A stretch of 64,000 nt of DNA from contig MNQS01000001.1 of assembly GCA_001915545.1 (NCBI GenBank), positions 53,024 to 117,023 on the forward strand, read 5' to 3'. Under the pieces are notes generated by a model. The model did no database searches and was not told the origin of the DNA. It saw only the letters and a program-made list of their open reading frames with translations. Position numbers and translations under genes: made by a program. The stretch comes from Bacteroides sp. 43_108 (GTDB lineage Bacteria; Bacteroidota; Bacteroidia; Bacteroidales; Bacteroidaceae). This document shows positions 24,835 through 33,526 of this stretch, one piece after another (within the stretch, counting starts at the first letter, position 1; the number at the start of each line of letters is the position of its first letter).

Positions 24835-24842
24835 TATCTTTG
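24835..24842 (+). promoter_or_regulatory. prfB promoter, -7 element
   Basis: TATCTTTG followed by CCGC, 20 nt before the ATG. No TTTG at the expected distance upstream. Confidence 0.6.
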
Positions 24843-24862
24843 CCGCATAAAATGCAACAGAT

Positions 24863-25990
24863 ATGATTACAGCAGACCAACTTAAAGATGTAAAAGAAAG
24901 AACGGAGGCGCTCTACAGATACCTTGACATCGAAAACAAGAAGGTGGAAGTGGAAGAAGAAGAACTGCGCACACAGGCTCCAGGCTTTTGGGACGATGCA
25001 AAGGCCGCTGAAGCGCAGATGAAAAAAGTAAAAGGACTTCAGAAATGGATTGACGGATACAACGAAGTCAAATCCGCCACTGATGAGCTTGAGTTGGCCT
25101 TCGATTTCTACAAAGACGAGATGGTTACTGAAGAAGAGGTCGATGCAGACTATCAGAGAGCCATCGAACTGATAGAAAGCCTTGAGCTCAAGAACATGCT
25201 CCGCAATGAAGCAGACGGTATGGACTGCGTGCTGAAAATTAATTCTGGTGCAGGCGGAACAGAAAGCCAGGACTGGGCATCAATGCTCATGAGAATGTAC
25301 CAGAGATGGGCCGAGGCGCACAATTATAAAGTTACAATCAGCAACCTGCAGGACGGTGACGAAGCCGGAATCAAGACCGTGACAATGGAAATTGAAGGCG
25401 ATTCGGCATACGGATACCTCAAAGGCGAAAACGGTGTGCACAGACTCGTGAGAGTTTCACCATACAACGCACAGGGAAAACGAATGACATCGTTCGCTTC
25501 TGTATTCGTAACCCCGCTGGTAGACGACACGATAGAAGTTGTCATCGATAAGAGCAAGATTTCATGGGACCTCTTCCGTTCAGGAGGTGCAGGAGGACAG
25601 AACGTCAACAAAGTGGAAACAGGTGTGCGCTTGCGCTATCAATATGTTGACCCTGACACAGGCGAAGAAGAAGAAATCCTCATTGAAAATACAGAAACCA
25701 GAAAACAGCTGGAGAATAGAGAGAACGCGCTCAGACTCTTGAGATCACAGCTCTACGACAGAGCCATGAAGAAGAGAATGGCAGAACAGCAGAAAATCGA
25801 AGCCGGCAAGAAAAAGATTGAATGGGGCTCACAGATCAGAAGTTACGTGTTTGACGACAGACGCGTAAAAGACCACAGAACAAACTACCAGACTTCGGAC
25901 GTACCGGGCGTAATGGACGGTAAGATCGACGGATTCATCAAGGCATACTTGATGGAGTTTGCATCTGAGGCTGTCGGAGCAGAACATTGA
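24863..25990 (+). CDS. prfB: peptide chain release factor 2
   Basis: 375 residues. The catalytic GGQ is in RSGGAGGQNVNKVE. At the stop-codon reading position the SPF tripeptide of E. coli RF2 is replaced by SPY (RVSPYNAQGKRMTSF), which I believe is normal for Bacteroidota. The frame is continuous from the start: there is no in-frame stop near codon 25, so the programmed +1 frameshift that controls RF2 in many bacteria is absent. It releases peptides at UGA and UAA. A CYTH gene follows after 55 nt. Confidence 0.96.
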   Translation: MITADQLKDVKERTEALYRYLDIENKKVEVEEEELRTQAPGFWDDAKAAEAQMKKVKGLQKWIDGYNEVKSATDELELAFDFYKDEMVTEEEVDADYQRAIELIESLELKNMLRNEADGMDCVLKINSGAGGTESQDWASMLMRMYQRWAEAHNYKVTISNLQDGDEAGIKTVTMEIEGDSAYGYLKGENGVHRLVRVSPYNAQGKRMTSFASVFVTPLVDDTIEVVIDKSKISWDLFRSGGAGGQNVNKVETGVRLRYQYVDPDTGEEEEILIENTETRKQLENRENALRLLRSQLYDRAMKKRMAEQQKIEAGKKKIEWGSQIRSYVFDDRRVKDHRTNYQTSDVPGVMDGKIDGFIKAYLMEFASEAVGAEH

Positions 25991-26045
25991 TCATGAAAAG
26001 TCTGTCGTTTCAGCACAACAGAAAACAAATTTAAAATCAAACGTC

Positions 26046-26513
26046 ATGGCATTGGAAATAGAACGTAAATTTCTCGTAACCGGCGACTACAAAAGCCGGG
26101 CATATTCACACAGCCACATAATGCAGGGATATATATGCAGAGAATCCGGCAGAACCGTAAGAGTAAGAATCCGTGACGGAAAGGGATACCTTACTATAAA
26201 GGGGCCTTCGGACAAATCTGGACTGGGACGATATGAATTTGAAAGAGATATTCCTCTTTCTGATGCGGAAGAATTGATGAAAATATGCTTGCCTGGCATA
26301 ATCGATAAAAACAGATGGTTGGTAAAAAGCGGCAGACACACTGTTGAAGTAGACGAATTCTTCGGTGAAAACGAAGGACTCGTTGTTGCCGAAATAGAAC
26401 TTGAGGATGAAAATGAAGAGTATGAAAAACCCGATTTCATCGGAGAAGAGGTGACGGGCGACAAGAAATACTACAATTCCAACCTTATGGTTCATCCATA
26501 CTCCAAATGGTAA
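26046..26513 (+). CDS. CYTH domain protein
   Basis: 155 residues from the ATG at 26046, which places the signature EIERKFL (ExExK) at the very N terminus. The alternating acidic and basic strands (RTVRVRIRDGKGYLTIKG, YEFERDIP, VEVDEFFGENEGLVVAEIEL) form the triphosphate tunnel. Family members hydrolyse tripolyphosphate or thiamine triphosphate or make cAMP; a phosphatase of tripolyphosphate type is the most likely in a single-domain protein. Probably cotranscribed with prfB; a strong terminator follows. Confidence 0.85.
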   Translation: MALEIERKFLVTGDYKSRAYSHSHIMQGYICRESGRTVRVRIRDGKGYLTIKGPSDKSGLGRYEFERDIPLSDAEELMKICLPGIIDKNRWLVKSGRHTVEVDEFFGENEGLVVAEIELEDENEEYEKPDFIGEEVTGDKKYYNSNLMVHPYSKW

Positions 26514-26585
26514 CGGCACCAACATATCGCTAAATATCAGTACAACAATAGATAAACAAGCATCAACATACTGATTTTGTTCGGC

Positions 26586-26630
26586 AAAAGGGGTAAAAAC
26601 TGACATAAAACAGTTTTTACCCCTTTATTT
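26586..26630 (+). terminator. terminator of prfB-CYTH
   Basis: 16-bp stem AAAGGGGTAAAAACTG / CAGTTTTTACCCCTTT with an 8-nt loop and a TATTT tail. Confidence 0.85.
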
Positions 26631-26665
26631 ATGAGGTTACATGCATAAAATATGGAACAGAAATG

Positions 26666-26673
26666 TATATTTG
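26666..26673 (+). promoter_or_regulatory. ECF sigma gene promoter, -7 element
   Basis: TATATTTG followed by TG, 27 nt before the ATG at 26700. No clear -33. Confidence 0.5.
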
Positions 26674-26699
26674 TGCATAAATCTTAAATCACTGAAACT

Positions 26700-27197
26700 A
26701 TGGAGGCAAACATTTGTTTTACACAGCAACTGATCAAGCTGCAGGACGTTCTTTTCAGATTCGCCTACAGACTCACGGCAGACAGAGACGAAGCAAATGA
26801 TCTGCTTCAGGAAACATCTCTGAAAGTACTGACCAATGCTGAAAGTTATATGGAAGAAACCAGCTTCAAAGGTTGGGTTCTTACTATAATGCGCAACCTC
26901 TTCATCAACAATTACAGAAGAATCTTGCGTGGACACACAATAATGTCAGAGGAAACTTTGACTATAACCAACAATGAAATTTTGGAAGATTCGGTAGATA
27001 CTACTTACGACATTTCGGAAATACAGAAAGTCATAAAGCAGCTTCCGACGGAATACAGAGTGCCATTCTCTATGTACGTAGCCGGATTTAAATATAGAGA
27101 GATTGCAGACAAGCTAGGTCTACCAATAGGAACAGTCAAGAGCCGTATATTTTTCACACGCAAACAGCTCAAGACAGAACTAAAGGATTTCCTGTAA
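26700..27197 (+). CDS. ECF-type RNA polymerase sigma factor
   Basis: 165 residues. Region 2 at about 12-80 (LFRFAYRLTADRDEANDLLQET, SFKGWVLTIMRNLFINNYRR) and region 4 at about 105-160 (LPTEYRVPFSMYVAGFKYREIADKLGLPIGTVKSRIFFTRKQL). It redirects RNA polymerase to a stress or envelope regulon. No anti-sigma gene is next to it: the next gene, a VanZ-like one, is convergent. Control must come from elsewhere or by expression. Its regulon cannot be read from the window. Confidence 0.93.
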   Translation: MEANICFTQQLIKLQDVLFRFAYRLTADRDEANDLLQETSLKVLTNAESYMEETSFKGWVLTIMRNLFINNYRRILRGHTIMSEETLTITNNEILEDSVDTTYDISEIQKVIKQLPTEYRVPFSMYVAGFKYREIADKLGLPIGTVKSRIFFTRKQLKTELKDFL

Positions 27198-27252
27198 ACT
27201 GGGAATTTCCCAAAGTAAAGAACCGACACAACATGTAAACAATAGAAATGAG

Positions 27253-27290
27253 ATATTCAGGAACGGAACCTTATCCTTCCTGAATATTTT
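27253..27290 (+). terminator. terminator after the ECF sigma gene
   Basis: Perfect 11-bp stem ATATTCAGGAA / TTCCTGAATAT with a 13-nt loop and TTTT tail. It overlaps the last codons of the convergent VanZ-like gene. Confidence 0.7.
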
Positions 27291-27655
27291 CGTATTACAA
27301 AGAATCCCAACACAAAGCCGATTCCCACTCCAACTGAATCAGCGTAAAAGTCAAGCATATCCCCGCTTCTGGTCGACGTAAGATTTTCCTGTACAATCTC
27401 AAGTATTCCTCCAAGCACTACAGGATATACAACAGCAGACAAGAATGCAGGCATAGTAAATTTTAGATTTTTCCTCTTACGGTAATAATCATACCATACA
27501 GCACAAGAAACTCCACCGTACATAACAAAATGCACCCATTTGTCAATAAGAGGAACATCTTCTAGAGGAGGATTCTCAGGAAGTGGTATTACAGAAAGCA
27601 CTATTACACAAAAAGAGACAAAAATTGAGATAAAATAATTTTTCAGGAAAGCCAT
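27257..27655 (-). CDS. VanZ-like membrane protein
   Basis: 132 residues from the ATG at 27655 (an ATG two codons upstream at 27661 is equally possible). Four hydrophobic segments; VanZ pattern DKWVHFVMYGGVSCAVW after the first helix and GGILEIVQENLTSTRSGDMLDFYADSVGVGIGF near the end. VanZ proteins give low-level teicoplanin resistance in Enterococcus, but the family is widespread and of unknown role in Bacteroidota. Single gene between the ECF sigma factor and a transporter. Confidence 0.85.
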   Translation of the reverse strand: MAFLKNYFISIFVSFCVIVLSVIPLPENPPLEDVPLIDKWVHFVMYGGVSCAVWYDYYRKRKNLKFTMPAFLSAVVYPVVLGGILEIVQENLTSTRSGDMLDFYADSVGVGIGFVLGFFVIRKYSGRIRFRS

Positions 27656-27701
27656 AAACATATATTATTTATAATCTGATACAAAAATAGGCAATATTTT
27701 G

Positions 27702-27709
27702 TACATTTG
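27702..27709 (+). promoter_or_regulatory. NSS transporter promoter, -7 element
   Basis: TACATTTG followed by CGC, 37 nt before the ATG at 27746. Confidence 0.55.
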
Positions 27710-27745
27710 CGCAATTAACACACCAATTAATTGCATTTTGAAATT

Positions 27746-29119
27746 ATGAAACTGACAGAAAGAGAAAATTTCGGAAGCAAAATCGGCGTTATTCTGGCAA
27801 CAGCCGGTTCAGCAGTAGGACTTGGAAACATTTGGCGTTTTCCGGTAGAAACAGGTAGAAATGGAGGAGCTGCATTCATCCTTATATATATTGCATGCAT
27901 CATAATACTTGGAATGCCTATAATGATAAGCGAGTTCATAATAGGAAGAAAAACACAGGTGAACACTGCCGCCGCGTACAGAACACTTGCTCCAGGCACA
28001 CATTGGAACTGGGTCGGAAGACTTGGAGTTTTGTCTGGTTTCCTTATATTAGGCTATTATTCCGTTGTTGCCGGATGGACACTGGAATATGCAATAATGG
28101 CGGCAGGAAACATGTTTGAAGGCAAAGCCGCTGCAGACTACCCTGTTATGTTCAATGAGTTTGCCTCAAATCCATACAAGCCAATACTATGGCTGTTGAC
28201 ATTTCTTGTAATAACACATATAGTCATAGTACGTGGCGTGGAAAGCGGTATTGAAAAGTTCTCAAAGGTAATGATGCCTGCGCTGTTCGTCGTTATAGTA
28301 ATTCTTGTTGCATGTTCCGTCAGTCTTCCTGGAGCATACAAAGGTGTCGAATACCTTTTGCGTCCTGACTTTTCAAAAATCGATGGTTCGGTAGTTTTGA
28401 GTGCCATGGGGCAGGCATTCTTTTCACTCAGTCTGGGCTTAGGATGTCTATGCACCTATGCTTCATATTTCAACAAAGAAACCAATATAGCAAAAACAGC
28501 CGTAAACGTATGTATCTTAGACACCATGGTAGCCATAATGGCCGGCTTCATCATATTCCCATCTGCATTTAGTACAGGATACAGTCTTGGAAGAAACGAT
28601 GTCGGACCGTCACTTATATTCATAACATTGCCCAACGTATTCCAGCAGGCCTTTGAAGGACTTCCAATATTGTCTTATATATTCTCAGTGATGTTCTATT
28701 TCCTTCTAGTGATAGCAGCACTGACATCTACGATATCCATGCATGAAGTAGTAACAGCGTATCTATCCGAAGAATTCAAGATGACGAGACGCAAAGCCGC
28801 ATGCTTCGTTACAGCAGGATGTCTTATTATCGGTATCTTCTGTTCACTTTCATTCGGCCCTCTGAAGGATTTCACAATTAACAGCAAGACTATATTTGAT
28901 TTGTTCGACTTCACTACATCCAATATATTCTTGCCTCTTGGAGGTATGCTCATATCAATATTTGCAGGCTGGTATTTGAAAAGCCGAATGATAAGAGAAG
29001 AACTGACGAACGGAGACACCATCAAGGCTCCGTACTTCAAAGCCCTTATCTTTGTACTAAGATACGTGGCACCAGTTGCCATAGGATGTGTATTCATTAA
29101 CCTGATAGGTATCTTGTAA
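27746..29119 (+). CDS. sodium-dependent (NSS family) amino-acid transporter
   Basis: 457 residues from the ATG at 27746; a TTG five codons upstream is less likely. About 11-12 membrane helices. The first helix carries the NSS sodium-site pattern ATAGSAVGLGNIWRFP, with GGAAFILIYI following, and the SLSLGLGCLCTYASY stretch matches helix 6 of LeuT-like proteins. It imports amino acids or related compounds with sodium. The substrate cannot be told. An HhH gene follows after 72 nt. Confidence 0.92.
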   Translation: MKLTERENFGSKIGVILATAGSAVGLGNIWRFPVETGRNGGAAFILIYIACIIILGMPIMISEFIIGRKTQVNTAAAYRTLAPGTHWNWVGRLGVLSGFLILGYYSVVAGWTLEYAIMAAGNMFEGKAAADYPVMFNEFASNPYKPILWLLTFLVITHIVIVRGVESGIEKFSKVMMPALFVVIVILVACSVSLPGAYKGVEYLLRPDFSKIDGSVVLSAMGQAFFSLSLGLGCLCTYASYFNKETNIAKTAVNVCILDTMVAIMAGFIIFPSAFSTGYSLGRNDVGPSLIFITLPNVFQQAFEGLPILSYIFSVMFYFLLVIAALTSTISMHEVVTAYLSEEFKMTRRKAACFVTAGCLIIGIFCSLSFGPLKDFTINSKTIFDLFDFTTSNIFLPLGGMLISIFAGWYLKSRMIREELTNGDTIKAPYFKALIFVLRYVAPVAIGCVFINLIGIL

Positions 29120-29191
29120 TGCTCAATACTCAAAACCTCACGAGGGCAACATCAGTTAGTCAAGACATATAAGTCTTATATAAAAAGAAAA

Positions 29192-30166
29192 ATGTTACGA
29201 AGGTTCCTATACTTCTCAAAAAGTGACAGGAGAGCCATATCTGCACTTATTGCAACGGCAATGATAGCTATTGCCGTTGCAATATTCGTGGATAATACAA
29301 AGAAAGATGAAAATGAGGTTTCTGCCGATGAAAACGTAAAGACAGGCAACAAAAACAATTATAAAGCAGCGAATTCATCGACAACAGCAGGCAATAAAAC
29401 GGCAATCGATGCTAATGGAGAAGATATATATACAAGCCTGCCCATATTTGATCCAAACACGGTGGATTCGACAACTTTAGCCCTTTTCGGAATAAAAAAC
29501 TGGAAAATCAGGAATCTTATCAAATATCGACAAGCCGGCGGTATATTCAGAGAACCAGAAGCCATATCCAGACTTTACGGATGGACCGAAGAAGAGGTTG
29601 AAAGAATTATTCCATACATAAGAATCTCTGATAAGTATAGGACATCACACAAAAGAAAAGCCGATGAATACGGCAACAAAAAAGGCGAAACATCTGATGA
29701 ATACGTGGATTTCCATACTAACAGAGACAAAAGACACAATGAGCTTTCAAAGATATACAAAAGCAGTAAATTTCAAAAAGACACCATCATTGACGTAAAT
29801 ACGGCAGACACGGCTATATTGAGAAGAATACCGGGTATAGGCAAAGGTATCTCAAAAGCAATCATCGATTACAGACAAAAACTTGGAGGCTACTATAGTA
29901 CAAAGCAACTTCTGGAGATAAAGATTTTCTCTCCTGAACTTCTTAAATGGTTCAGCACAGACATATCAAAAATTACGCGCATAAACATCAATAAAGCCAG
30001 CTTCCAATCCTTAAACAGCCATCCATACATTTCGTACGAACAGACAAAATCCATATTGAATTACCGAAGATTATACGGTGAATTCAAAGATTTTGAGAAT
30101 TTGCAGGCATCCGGAATATTCACAGAAAAAGAAATCGAACGTCTTGCCTACTATCTTGAATATTGA
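29192..30166 (+). CDS. ComEA-like helix-hairpin-helix membrane-anchored protein
   Basis: 324 residues: an N-terminal membrane helix (about 15-34), a Lys/Asn/Thr-rich linker, then three helix-hairpin-helix units: DSTTLALFGIKNWKIRNLIKYRQAGG, NTADTAILRRIPGIGKGISKAI (best match, with GIGKG) and NKASFQSLNSHPYISYEQTKSI. HhH units of this ComEA kind bind DNA without sequence preference. A DNA-uptake or periplasmic DNA-binding role is possible, but no other competence gene is near. A terminator follows at 30178. Confidence 0.8.
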   Translation: MLRRFLYFSKSDRRAISALIATAMIAIAVAIFVDNTKKDENEVSADENVKTGNKNNYKAANSSTTAGNKTAIDANGEDIYTSLPIFDPNTVDSTTLALFGIKNWKIRNLIKYRQAGGIFREPEAISRLYGWTEEEVERIIPYIRISDKYRTSHKRKADEYGNKKGETSDEYVDFHTNRDKRHNELSKIYKSSKFQKDTIIDVNTADTAILRRIPGIGKGISKAIIDYRQKLGGYYSTKQLLEIKIFSPELLKWFSTDISKITRININKASFQSLNSHPYISYEQTKSILNYRRLYGEFKDFENLQASGIFTEKEIERLAYYLEY

Positions 30167-30177
30167 AACCGAGTTGC

Positions 30178-30226
30178 AAAAAACAAGACAATGCGCTTAT
30201 TGGTATCAGACATATCTTGTTTTTTA
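30178..30226 (+). terminator. terminator after the HhH gene
   Basis: AAAAAACAAGA (30178-30188) / TCTTGTTTTTT (30215-30225): 11-bp stem ending in a T-run, 26-nt loop. Confidence 0.6.
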
Positions 30227-30369
30227 TTAAATTTGAACGTATAAAAGTACAGATACAACCAGAGAAGCATGCAACTGCCAACGTTTTATCCATTCTTTAT
30301 TTGATGCAGCTGCAAGCAATCTGTGCAAAGTTAAAACCTACAAGCCTCAACACAGCAGATGAGTTTTGC

Positions 30370-30377
30370 TATATTTG
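30370..30377 (+). promoter_or_regulatory. HAD hydrolase promoter, -7 element
   Basis: TATATTTG followed by CAAC, 22 nt before the ATG at 30399. Confidence 0.55.
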
Positions 30378-30398
30378 CAACACAAAATAACACGCTAT

Positions 30399-31187
30399 AT
30401 GACAGACAACAAAATCAAAGCTTTATTCTTCGACATCGACGGTACACTTGTATCATTCAAAACTCATTCAATCCCACAATCAACTGTAGACGCCATACAC
30501 AAAGTACGCAAGAACGGAATCAAGGTATTTATAGCAACAGGACGCCCCATCCCATTCATTGACAACATCAGTGCAATAGAATATGACGGAATCGTTTCGG
30601 CAAACGGTGCATGCTGTATTAGTGGAGAAAACGAACTGATAAGATGCAGTACTGTTGACACTGAAGATCTAAAAAGATTAGCCGAATACAACAAAATTCA
30701 CAAATTTCCAATAGCCTTTGCATCTGAAGAGGACGTTTTCATAACATCAACAAATACGGCATCAGACAATGTCTTCAAGCTTCTGAATGTAAAACCTATA
30801 GAGATAAAACCAATTGAAGAAAGCTTTACAAAACACATAATACAAATAATAGCATTCTTCAACAAAGAACAAGAGCCAGAAATTATGGCCGGTGTTCTAA
30901 AGAATTGCGATGCCCACAGGTGGCATCCTGATTTTGCAGATATAATATCCAAGGGCAACAGCAAAAGTACAGGAATAGACGCAATGCTCGCTCATTACGG
31001 TATAAAATTGGACGAGTCCATGGCTTTCGGTGACGGAGGCAACGACATTTCAATGCTGAAACATGCCGGCATTGGCGTTGCAATGGGAAATGCCAGTGAA
31101 GAAGTCAAAAAATCAGCAGATTTCGTTACAGCTTCTGTTGATGAAGACGGCGTTGCACTCATGCTCAAGCGTATGGGCCTATACTAA
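30399..31187 (+). CDS. Cof-type HAD-IIB phosphatase
   Basis: 262 residues from the ATG at 30399 (the frame opens at 30366, but the promoter -7 element lies inside that extension). Motif I FFDIDGTLVS with the nucleophile Asp, motif II IFVATGR-type (KVFIATGRPI), and motif IV FGDGGNDISML. The IIB cap is between. Members remove phosphate from sugar phosphates or flavin/pyridoxal phosphates; the substrate is unknown. Convergent with gyrB across a shared hairpin. Confidence 0.9.
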   Translation: MTDNKIKALFFDIDGTLVSFKTHSIPQSTVDAIHKVRKNGIKVFIATGRPIPFIDNISAIEYDGIVSANGACCISGENELIRCSTVDTEDLKRLAEYNKIHKFPIAFASEEDVFITSTNTASDNVFKLLNVKPIEIKPIEESFTKHIIQIIAFFNKEQEPEIMAGVLKNCDAHRWHPDFADIISKGNSKSTGIDAMLAHYGIKLDESMAFGDGGNDISMLKHAGIGVAMGNASEEVKKSADFVTASVDEDGVALMLKRMGLY

Positions 31188-31250
31188 TTTCAAACCTATC
31201 AATATACCGAAAACAAAAGTCCAAATACAGCATTTGCGACATATACAAAA

Positions 31251-31295
31251 TTAATCGGGACATCTTCGTGCTATCAGCGAAAATGTCCCGATTTA
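31251..31295. terminator. shared terminator between HAD and gyrB
   Basis: AATCGGGACAT-c-TTCG / CGAA-a-ATGTCCCGATT stem with a 9-nt loop; AT-rich on both sides, so it can serve both convergent genes. Confidence 0.7.
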
Positions 31296-31332
31296 ATATA
31301 TCTAGATTCCAAACCTTACAAAAGGAATATCA

Positions 31333-33309
31333 TCAAGCATCGATATTAGCATAAGTTGCATTTCTTTCTATGAAATCCCTTCTTGGACCTACGTCATCTC
31401 CCATAAGCATAGAGAACGTATAATCAGCCTCAGAAGCATCCTCAATTGTAACCTGCTTAAGAAGTCTGGTCTCAGGATTCATTGTTGTCTCCCACAACTG
31501 TTCAGGATTCATTTCTCCCAAACCTTTGTATCTTTGAGTATGCACACTTCCTTCAGTTCCATCACCGTATTTGTTGATGAATCTCAAACGGTCTTCTTCT
31601 GTATAGCAGTACTCCTTAATCTTACCTTTTGTACAGAGATACAGCGGTGGAGTAGCAATATACAGACGTCCGTCCTTTATAAGCTGAGGCATATATCTAA
31701 AGAACAAAGTCATCAGCAGTGTGTCGATGTGTGAACCATCGACATCGGCATCGGTCATGATTATTGTCTTGTAGTACCTGAGCTTATCATAATTGGCTTC
31801 CTTGCTGTCTGCTTCATTAAGACCGAATCTGACGCCAAGAGCCTGAATTATGTTGTTAACCTCTTCATGTTCAAACGCCTTGTGCCACATAACGCGTTCA
31901 ACGTTGAATATCTTTCCTCGTATAGGCAGAATTGCCTGGAAGTGTCTGTCTCGGCCCTGTTTTGCAGAACCACCGGCAGAATCACCCTCGACAATGAACA
32001 TTTCGCAGTTTGCAGCATCCTTGTCAGAGCAGTCGGCCAATTTACCAGGCAGACCTCCACCTGTCATAGGATTCTTTCTCTGCACACTCTCACGAGCCTT
32101 TCTAGCAGCAATTCTTGCAGTAGCAGCCAACACGACCTTGTCCACAATCATCTTAGCCTCTTTTGGATGCTCCTCAAGATAGTTTGCAAGTGCTTCACCC
32201 ACAGCCTGGTTGACAGCTCCAGCCACTTCGTTGTTTCCAAGCTTAGTCTTTGTCTGTCCTTCAAATTGAGGTTCAGCAACCTTTACAGATATAACGGCAG
32301 TAAGTCCCTCACGGAAGTCTTCACCGCTGATTTCAATTTTCTGTTTTTCAAGTTTTTCGAGAACTTTTGTGTCCTCCGCATATTTCTTAAGAACACGAGT
32401 CAATGCTGCACGGAAACCTGTCAGGTGCGTACCGCCCTCTATCGTATTGATATTATTGACATACGAATGGATATTCTCGCTATAAGAAGTGTTATACATT
32501 ATAGCCACTTCTATCGGAATATTCTGTTTCTCAGTGTTAAGATATATCACATCATTGAAAAGATGCGTACGCGAAGAATCAATATATTTGACGAAATCCT
32601 TCAATCCGCCTTCAGAATGGAACACATCCTTACGTATATCTTCAAATCCGGCAGCTTCGTTGACATCCTTGCGCATATCCATCAGCGTGATTGTAAGACC
32701 TGCATTAAGATATGCAAGTTCACGCATTCTGTTTGCCAATATGTCATACTTATATACAGTCGTTGTAAAAATCGAAGCATCAGGCCAGAACTGCTGACGG
32801 GTACCGCGCTTGTCTGTCTCTCCTACTACCTTCACATCATACAAAGGTTTTCCGCAAGCATATTCCTGCTGGTAAATCTTTCCGTCACGGAAAACCTGCG
32901 ATTTCATTCTTGTTGACAATCCGTTTACACAGCTGACACCCACACCGTGAAGTCCTCCGGAAACCTTGTATGATCCCTTATCAAACTTACCACCGGCATG
33001 CAGCACAGTCATAACAACTTCCAACGCCGATTTATGCTCCTTCTCGTGCATATCCACCGGTATACCTCGTCCGTTGTCCTGTACCGTTATCGAATTGTCC
33101 TCATTTATTGTAACTTCTATATGCGTACAGTATCCTGCGAGCGATTCATCTATAGAGTTGTCAACAACCTCATATACAAGGTGATGAAGTCCCTTCTCGC
33201 TGATGTCGCCTATATACATCGCCGGACGTTTTCTTACAGCCTCAAGTCCTTCAAGGACCTGAATATTACTCGCCGAATAACTGCTGGCATTTGTTGTTTC
33301 CTGTTCCAT
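31333..33309 (-). CDS. gyrB: DNA gyrase subunit B
   Basis: 658 residues. GHKL ATPase: VYEVVDNSIDE, DNGRGIPVDMH, GGLHGVGVSCVN. Transducer with QTKTKLGN, and the TOPRIM part with EGDSAGGSAKQGRDR and IIMTDADVDGSHIDTLL. It closes the gyrase tetramer that supercoils DNA. Shorter than E. coli GyrB (804) because it lacks the insert found in enterobacteria. Single gene with its own -7 element. Confidence 0.96.
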   Translation of the reverse strand: MEQETTNASSYSASNIQVLEGLEAVRKRPAMYIGDISEKGLHHLVYEVVDNSIDESLAGYCTHIEVTINEDNSITVQDNGRGIPVDMHEKEHKSALEVVMTVLHAGGKFDKGSYKVSGGLHGVGVSCVNGLSTRMKSQVFRDGKIYQQEYACGKPLYDVKVVGETDKRGTRQQFWPDASIFTTTVYKYDILANRMRELAYLNAGLTITLMDMRKDVNEAAGFEDIRKDVFHSEGGLKDFVKYIDSSRTHLFNDVIYLNTEKQNIPIEVAIMYNTSYSENIHSYVNNINTIEGGTHLTGFRAALTRVLKKYAEDTKVLEKLEKQKIEISGEDFREGLTAVISVKVAEPQFEGQTKTKLGNNEVAGAVNQAVGEALANYLEEHPKEAKMIVDKVVLAATARIAARKARESVQRKNPMTGGGLPGKLADCSDKDAANCEMFIVEGDSAGGSAKQGRDRHFQAILPIRGKIFNVERVMWHKAFEHEEVNNIIQALGVRFGLNEADSKEANYDKLRYYKTIIMTDADVDGSHIDTLLMTLFFRYMPQLIKDGRLYIATPPLYLCTKGKIKEYCYTEEDRLRFINKYGDGTEGSVHTQRYKGLGEMNPEQLWETTMNPETRLLKQVTIEDASEADYTFSMLMGDDVGPRRDFIERNATYANIDA

Positions 33310-33332
33310 TTACATACTAAACTTTATAGGCA

Positions 33333-33340
33333 CAAATATA
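33333..33340 (-). promoter_or_regulatory. gyrB promoter, -7 element
   Basis: TATATTTG on the minus strand followed by TG, about 24 nt before the ATG. Confidence 0.55.
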
Positions 33341-33460
33341 ATAAAAAAAGGTGTATCAGGGAAATATTGGGAAGTAAAAATACGGTCGTCATACAGGTCC
33401 ATCAACCCATTGTTTCAAGCGTCCGCTTACATCCTCTCAACACTCTCATTCCTACACAAC

Positions 33461-33499
33461 AAAAAAGGGTGGCAAACAGATAAATCCCTGTCACCACCC
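33461..33499 (-). terminator. terminator of xpt-pbuX
   Basis: Read leftward: GGGTGG ... CCACCC with a smaller inner GACAG/CTGTT pairing, then TTTTTTG. Confidence 0.75.
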
Positions 33500-33526
33500 T
33501 CTATTTTTTCTAAAAATCACTCAGAT

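Noticed and set aside
24863..25990. programmed +1 frameshift in prfB
   Set aside because: The frame is continuous from the start; there is no in-frame stop near codon 25.
31867..32916. 349-residue plus-strand frame opposite gyrB
   Set aside because: It is an antisense shadow of a highly conserved gene.
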